Source of the DNA: Chenopodium formosanum
Lineage: Eukaryota > Streptophyta > Magnoliopsida > Caryophyllales > Amaranthaceae
DNA length: 64,000 bases
Direction: 5' to 3'
Assembly (NCBI GenBank): GCA_024500155.1
Contig: CM044858.1
Location: 24,539,795 to 24,603,794, forward strand
Shown: positions 58,121-64,000 of the stretch, one piece after another
How positions within the stretch are numbered: the first letter of the stretch is position 1
Layout of the letters: the number at the start of each line of letters is the position of its first letter
Notes under the pieces: generated by a model
What the model saw: only the letters and a program-made list of their open reading frames with translations
What the model was told of the DNA's origin: nothing
Database searches by the model: none
Program-made: the position numbers and the translations under genes

Positions 58121-60830
58121 TTTGTTCGACTGTGTTTGACTTTCATTTCATTCTAAAAGCTTTGTTGAAAGTGTTTGACTTTCATTTGACTCAATTAGCT
58201 TTGTTGAATGTGTTTGATTTTCATTTGATTAAATTAGCACTGTGGAATGCAATTGACTTTCATTTGATTCAAAAAGCTTAGTTTGAATGTATTTGACTTT
58301 CATTTGATTCTAAAAGATTTGCTGAAAGTGTTTGACTTTTATTTGACTCAATTAGCTTAGTTGAATGCATTTGACTTTCATTTGATTCAAAAAGCTTTGT
58401 TTGAATGTGTTTGAATTTCGTTTGACTCAATTAGCTTTGTTGATTGTGTTTTACTTTCATTTGACCGAATTTGAATTATGGAATGCAATTGACTTTTATT
58501 TGATTCAAAAAGCTTTGTTTGAATGTATTTGACTTTCATTTGATTCTAAAAGCTTTGTGGAAAGTGTTTGACTTTCATTTGACTCAATTAGCTTTGTTAA
58601 ACGCATTTGACTTTCATTTGATTCAAAAAGCTTTGTTTGAATGTGTTTAACTTTAATTTGACTCAATTAGCTTTGATGAATGTGTTTGACTTTCATTTGA
58701 CTCAATTAGAATTGTGGAATGCAATTGACTTTTATTTGATTCAAAAAGCTTTGTTTGAATGTATTTGACTTTCATTTGATTCTCAAAGCTTTTTTGAAAG
58801 TGTTTGACTTTCATTTGACTCAATTAGATTTGTTGAATGCGTTTGACTTTCATCTTATTAAAAAAGCTTTGTTTGAATGTGTTTGACTTTAAGCTGACTA
58901 TATTAGCTTTATTGAATGTGTTTCACTTTCATTTGACTCAATTAGCATTGGGAAATGCAATTGAATTTCATTTTATTCAAAAAGCTTTGTTTGAATGTGT
59001 TTGACTTTAAGTTGACTAAATTAGTTTTGTTGAATGTGTTTGACTTTCATTTGACTCAATTAGCATTGGGAAATGCAATTGACTTTCATTTGATTCAAAA
59101 AGCTTTGTTTGAATGTATTTGAATTTCATTTGATTCTAAAAGCTTTGTTGAAAGTGTTTGACTTTCATTTGACTCAATTAGATTTGTTGAATGCGTTTGA
59201 CATTCATTTTATTCAAAAAGCTTTGTTTGAATGTGTTTGACTTTCAGTTGACTAAATTAGCTTTGTTGAATGTGTTTGACTTTCATTTGACTTATTTAGC
59301 ATTGGGAAATGCAATTGACTTTCATTGGATTCAAAAAGCTTTGTTTGAACGTGTTTGACTTTCATTTGACTCAATTAGCTTTGTTGAAAGTGTTTGATTT
59401 TCATTTGACTCAATTGGCATTGTGGAATGCATTTGACTTTCATTTGATTCAAAAAGCTTTGTTTAAATGTATTTGACTTTCATTTGATTCTAAAAGCTTT
59501 GTTGAAAGTGCTTGACTTTCCTTTGACTCAGTTAGCTTAGTTGAATGCATTTCACTTTCATTTTATTCAAAAAGCTTCGTTTGAATGTGTTTGACTTTGT
59601 TTGACTCAATTAGCTTTGTTGAAAGCGTTTGACTTTCATTTGACTCAATTAGCATTGGGAAATGCAATTGACTTTCATTTGATTCAAAAAGCTTCGTTTG
59701 AATGCATTTGACTTTCATTTTATTCAAAAAGCTTCGTTTGAATGGATTTGACTTTTATTTGATTCTAAAAGCTTTGTTGAAAGTGTTTGACTTTCATTTA
59801 ACTCAATTAGCTTTGTTGAATGCATTTGAATCTTATTTGATTAAAAAAGCTTTGTTTGAATGTGTTTGAGTTTCGTTTGACTCAATTAGCTTTGTTGAAT
59901 GTGTTTGACTTTTATTTGACTCAATTAGCATTGTGGAATGCAATTGACTTTTATTTGATTAAAAAAGCTTTGTTTGAATGTATTTGACTTTCATTTGATT
60001 CTAAAAGCATTGTCGAAAGTGTTTGACTTTCATTTGACTTAGTTAGCTTAGTTGAATGCATTTGACTTTCATTTTATTCAAAAAGCTTCATTTGAATGTG
60101 TTTGACTTTTGTTTGACTCAATTAGTTTTGTTGAATGTGTTTGACTCTTATTTGACTCAGTTAGCTTAGTTAAATGCATTTGACTTTCATTTTATTTAAA
60201 AACCTTTGTTTGAATGTGTTTGACTTTTGTTTGACTCAATTAGCTTTATTGATTGTGTTTGACTTTCATTTGACTTAATTAGCATTGTGGAATGCAATTG
60301 ACTTTCATCTGATTCAAAAAGCTTTGTTTGAATGTTTTTGACTTTCATTTGATTCTAAAAGCTTTGTTCAAAGTGTTTGACTTTCATTTGACTCAATTTC
60401 TTAGTTGAATGCATTTGACTTTCATTTGATTCAAAAAGCTTTGTTTGAATGTATTTGACTTTCATTTGATTCTAAAAGCTTTGTTCAAAGTGTTTGACTT
60501 TCATTTGACTCAATTTCTTAGTTGAATGCATTTGAATTTCATTTGATTCAAAAAGCTTTGTTTGAATGTGTTTGACTTTCGTTTGACTATATTAGCTTTG
60601 TTGATTGTGTTTGACTTTAATTTGACTCAATTAGCATTGTGTAATGCAATTGACTTTCATTTGATTCAAAAAGCTTTGTTTGAATGTATTTGACTTTCAT
60701 TTGATTCTAAAAGCTTTTTTGAAAGTGTTGACTTTCATTTGACTCAATTAGCTTTGTTGAATGTGTTTGACTTTCATTTGACTCAATTAGCATTGTCGAA
60801 TGCAATTGACTTTCATTTGATTCAAAAAGC
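58121..60830. repeat. Right-end HOR, second copy (2,710 bp)
   Basis: I phased the unit on TTTGTTCGACTGTG (58121, 60831, 63149). It contains GACCGAATTTGAATTATGG (58463), a GTTAAACGCATTTG monomer, TCTCAAAGCTTTTTTG and CATCTTATTAAAAAAGC. The 2,710-bp spacing is 69 monomers. An additional T2 monomer near 60,545 in this copy, compared with 57,865 in the first, accounts for the step from 2,670 to 2,710. Confidence 0.85.
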
Positions 60831-63148
60831 TTTGTTCGACTGTGTTTGACTTTCATTTTATTCTAAAAGCTTTGTTGAAAGTGTTTGACTTTCATTTGAC
60901 TCAATTAGCTTTGTTGAATGTGTTTGATTTTCATTTGATTAAATTAGCACTGTGGAATGCAATTGACTTTCATTTGATTCAAAAAGCTTAGTTTGAATGT
61001 ATTTGACTTTCATTTGATTCTAAAAGATTTGCTGAAAGTGTTTGACTTTTATTTGACTCAATTAGCTTAGTTGAATGCATTTGACTTTCATTTGATTCAA
61101 AAAGCTTTGTTTGAATGTGTTTGAATTTCGTTTGACTCAATTAGCTTTGTTGATTGTGTTTGACTTTCATTTGACCGAATTTGAATTATGGAATGCAATT
61201 GACTTTTATTTGATTCAAAAAGCTTTGTTTGAATGTATTTGACTTTCATTTGATTCTAAAAGCTTTGTGGAAAGTGTTTGACTTTCATTTGACTCAATTA
61301 GCTTTGTTAAACGCATTTGACTTTCATTTGATTCAAAAAGCTTTGTTTGAATGTGTTTAACTTTAATTTGACTCAATTAGCTTTGATGAATGTGTTTGAC
61401 TTTCATTTGATTCAATTAGAATTGTGGAATGCAATTGACTTTTATTTGATTCAAAAAGCTTTGTTTGAATGTATTTGACTTTCATTTGATTCTCAAAGCT
61501 TTTTTGAAAGTGTTTGACTTTCATTTGACTCAATTAGATTTGTTGAATGCGTTTGACTTTCATCTTATTAAAAAAGCTTTGTTTGAATGTGTTTGACTTT
61601 AAGCTGACTATATTAGCTTTATTGAATGTGTTTCACTTTCATTTGACTCAATTAGCATTGGGAAATGCAATTGAATTTCATTTGATTCAAAAAGCTTTGT
61701 TTGAATGTGTTTGACTTTCATTTGACTCAATTAGCATTGTGGAATCCAATTGACTTTCATTTAGTTCAAAAAGCTTTGTTTGAACGGATTTGACTTTCAT
61801 TTGAATCTAAAAGCTTTGTTGAAAGTGTTTGACTTTCATTTGACTCAATTAGCTTTGTTGAATGAATTTGACTTTCATTTGATTCAAAAAGCTTTGTTTG
61901 AATGTGTTTGACTTTTATTTGACTCAATTAGCTTCGTTGAATGTGTTTGACTTTCATTTGACTCAATTAGCATTGTGAATGCAATTGACTTTCATTTGAT
62001 TCAAAAAGCTTTGTTTGAATGTATTTGACTTTCATTTGACTCAATTAGCTTTGTTAAATGGGTTTGACTTTCATTTGACTCAATTAGCTTCGTTGAATGT
62101 GTTTGACTTTCATTTGACTCAATTAGCATTGTGAATGCAATTGACTTTCATTTGACTCAAAAAGCTTTGTTTGAATTTGTTTGACTTTCATTTGACTCTA
62201 TTAGCATTGTGGAATGCAATTGACCTTCATTTGATTCCAAAAGCTTTGTTTGAATCTATTTGACTTTCATTTGATTCTAAAAGCTTTGATGAAAGTGTTT
62301 GACTTTCATTTGACTCAGTTAGCTTAGTTGAATGCATTTGACTTTAATTTTTTTCCAAAAGCTTTGTTTGAATGTGTTTGACTTTTGTTTGACTCAATTA
62401 GCTTTGTTGAATGTGTTTGTCTTTGATTTGACTTAATTAGCATTGTGGAATGCAATTGACTTTCATCTGATTCAAAAAGCTTTGTTTGAATTTATTTGAC
62501 TTTCATTTGATTCTAAAAGCTTTGTTGAAAGTGTTTGACTTTCATTTGACTCAGTTAGCTTAGTTGAATGCATTTGACTTTCATTTTATTCAAAAAGCTT
62601 TGTTTGAATGTGTTTGACTTTCATTTGACTTAATTATCATTGTGGAATGCAATTGACTTTCATCTGATTCAAAAAGCTTTGTTTGAATGTATTTGACTTT
62701 CATTTGATTCTAAAAGCATTGTTCAAAGTGTTTGACTTTCATTTGACTTAATTAGATTTATTGAATAATTTTCACTTTCATTTTATTCAAAAAGCTTTGT
62801 TTGAATGTGTTTGACTTTAAGTTGACTAAATTAGCTTTGTTGAATGTGTTTGACTTTGATTTGACTCAATTAGCATTGGGAAATGCAATTGACTTTCATT
62901 TGATTCAAAAAGCTTTGTTTGAATGTGTTTGACTTTCATTTGACTCAATTAGCATTGTGTAATGCAATTGACTTTCATTTGATTCAAAAAGCTTTGTTTG
63001 AATGTATTTGACTTTCATTTGATTCTAAAAGCTTTGTTGAAAGTGTTGACTTTCATTTGACTCAATTAGCTTTGTTGAATGTGTTTGACTTTCATTTGAC
63101 TCAATTAGCATTGTCGAATGCAATTGACTTTCATTTGATTCAAAAAGC
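60831..63148. repeat. Right-end HOR, third copy (2,318 bp)
   Basis: The unit starts with the same landmarks (GACCGAATTTG at 61173) but its second half differs: from about 61.68 kb it follows the 24.1-24.5 kb patch (GGAATCCAATTG, TTGAACGGATTTG, GCATTGTGAATGC) and not copy 2. It is 392 bp, net ten monomers, shorter. A GTTGAATAATTTTCAC variant lies near 62,760. Confidence 0.83.
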
Positions 63149-64000
63149 TTTGTTCGACTGTGTTTGACTTTCATTTCATTCTAAAAGCTTTGTCGAAAGT
63201 GTTTGACTTTCATTTGACTCAATTAGCTTTGTTGAATGTGTTTGATTTTCATTTGATTAAATTAGCACTGTGGAATGCAATTGACTTTCATTTGATTCAA
63301 AAAGCTTAGTTTGAATGTATTTGACTTTTATTTGATTCTAAAAGATTTGCTGAAAGTGTTTGACTTTTATTTGACTCAATTAGCTTAGTTGAATGCATTT
63401 GACTTTCATTTGATTCAAAAAGCTTTGTTTGAATGTGTTTGAATTTCGTTTGACTCAATTAGCTTTGTTGATTGTGTTTGACTTTCATTTGACCGAATTT
63501 GAATTATGGAATGCAATTGACTTTTATTTGATTCAAAAAGCTTTGTTTGAATGTATTTGACTTTCATTTGATTCTAAAAGCTTTGTGGAAAGTGTTTGAC
63601 TTTCATTTGACTCAATTAGCTTTGTTAAACGCATTTGACTTTCATTTGATTCAAAAAGCTTTGTTTGAATGTGTTTAACTTTAATTTGACTCAATTAGCT
63701 TTGATGAATGTGTTTGACTTTCATTTGATTCAATTAGAATTGTGGAATGCAATTGACTTTTATTTGATTCAAAAAGCTTTGTTTGAATGTATTTGACTTT
63801 CATTTGATTCTCAAAGCTTTTTTGAAAGTGTTTGACTTTCATTTGACTCAATTAGATTTGTTGAATGCGTTTGACTTTCATCTTATTAAAAAAGCTTTGT
63901 TTGAATGTGTTTGACTTTAAGCTGACTATATTAGCTTTATTGAATGTGTTTCACTTTCATTTGACTCAATTAGCATTGGGAAATGCAATTGAATTTCATT
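63149..64000. repeat. Right-end HOR, fourth copy, cut by the window edge
   Basis: It follows the third copy at a constant 2,318-bp offset (TTTGTTCGACTGTG at 63149, GACCGAATTTG at 63491, then CATCTTATTAAAAAAGC) up to the last base. Differences are few single substitutions, for example GTTGAAAG versus GTCGAAAG near 63,190. The array therefore continues beyond the window in the same family. Confidence 0.87.

Larger units (their letters stand above)
1..64000. repeat. Continuous 39/40-bp satellite DNA array filling the window
   Basis: Every part of the window reads as variants of one monomer beginning TTTGACTTTCATTTGA, followed by one of three cores (CTCAATTAGC, TTCAAAAAGC or TTCTAAAAGC) and a tail such as TTTGTTGAATGTG. 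All copies have the same orientation; I saw no inverted block. The first and last bases both lie inside monomers, so the true array is longer than 64 kb. A hand-counted T1 monomer has 19 T, 8 A, 7 G and 5 C (31% G+C); a T2 monomer is about 25% G+C. No stretch above one monomer departs from the pattern, so there is no gene-sized gap to annotate. Array length and higher-order structure are typical of eukaryotic satellite DNA. Species and chromosomal location cannot be judged from this window. Confidence 0.97.

Noticed and set aside
1..64000. CRISPR array
   Set aside because: There are no unique spacers. All parts of the 39-bp period are repeated, and no cas-like gene is present.
1..64000. Bacterial promoter signals (TTGACT resembling a -35 box)
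   Set aside because: The motif is part of every monomer and has no paired -10 element or downstream gene. The array looks eukaryotic.
1..64000. Telomeric repeat
   Set aside because: No TTAGGG-, TTTAGGG- or TTAGG-type short tandem repeat was seen; the period is 39-40 bp.
1..64000. Hairpin terminators or small RNA genes at AAAGCTTT palindromes
   Set aside because: The palindrome is 8 bp, has no loop, and recurs in every T2 and T3 monomer; it is a repeat property, not a discrete element.
1..64000. Transposon, MITE or LTR origin of the array within this window
   Set aside because: No terminal inverted repeats, target-site duplications, LTRs or transposase/reverse transcriptase coding traces were seen. 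An ancient transposon origin of the monomer cannot be excluded.

Overview
The whole 64 kb window is one uninterrupted AT-rich satellite DNA array. It is built from a 39/40-bp monomer (typical start TTTGACTTTCATTTGACTCA), always in the same head-to-tail orientation, and it runs off both ends of the window. I found no protein gene, RNA gene, transposon, CRISPR array or unique-sequence island. Array size and multi-scale higher-order repeats (HORs) point to a eukaryotic nuclear genome, in a heterochromatic, centromeric, pericentromeric or subtelomeric setting. I cannot name the species or the chromosomal position from sequence alone. Hand-counted monomers are 25-31% G+C and strongly T-rich on the plus strand.

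Three main monomer classes alternate. T1 (CTCAATTAGC core, 39 bp) ends in TTGTTGAATGTG, TTGTTGAATGCA or ATTGTGGAATGCA. T2 (TTCAAAAAGC core) is 40 bp because its tail reads TTTGTTTGAATG, one T longer. T3 (TTCTAAAAGC core, 39 bp) ends in TTGAAAGTG. The basic repeated order T2-T3-T1-T2-T1-T1' gives a 236-bp hexamer, seen from about 6.5 kb onwards. Other small units are a 275-bp heptamer and a 157-bp tetramer.

Layout: 1-6.47 kb, a family with a 1,572-bp HOR; 6.47-11.3 kb, plain 236-bp hexamers ending at a truncated 34-bp monomer on the left; 11.3-16.7 kb, HORs with 1,806- and 2,040-bp offsets plus a copied hexamer block; 16.7-20.6 kb, a 275-bp pair and a 1,061-bp pair; 20.6-24.7 kb, a block repeated 4.5 kb downstream, followed by a block related to the far right end; 24.8-46.5 kb, four copies of a 6.3-6.4 kb HOR, whose length differences can be traced to identified whole-monomer gains and losses; 46.5-54.4 kb, a mosaic with 237-, 157-, 1,533-, 2,360- and 275-bp duplications; 54.4-56.2 kb, hexamers; 56.2-64 kb, a 2.3-2.9 kb HOR.

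The window works as a record of repeated unequal exchange or conversion, not as a set of genes. The short open frames on both strands follow from the 39-bp (13-codon) period and end when a 40-bp monomer shifts the frame. Offsets between copies were measured by hand from shared rare variants. Block edges are approximate, usually to within one or two monomers.
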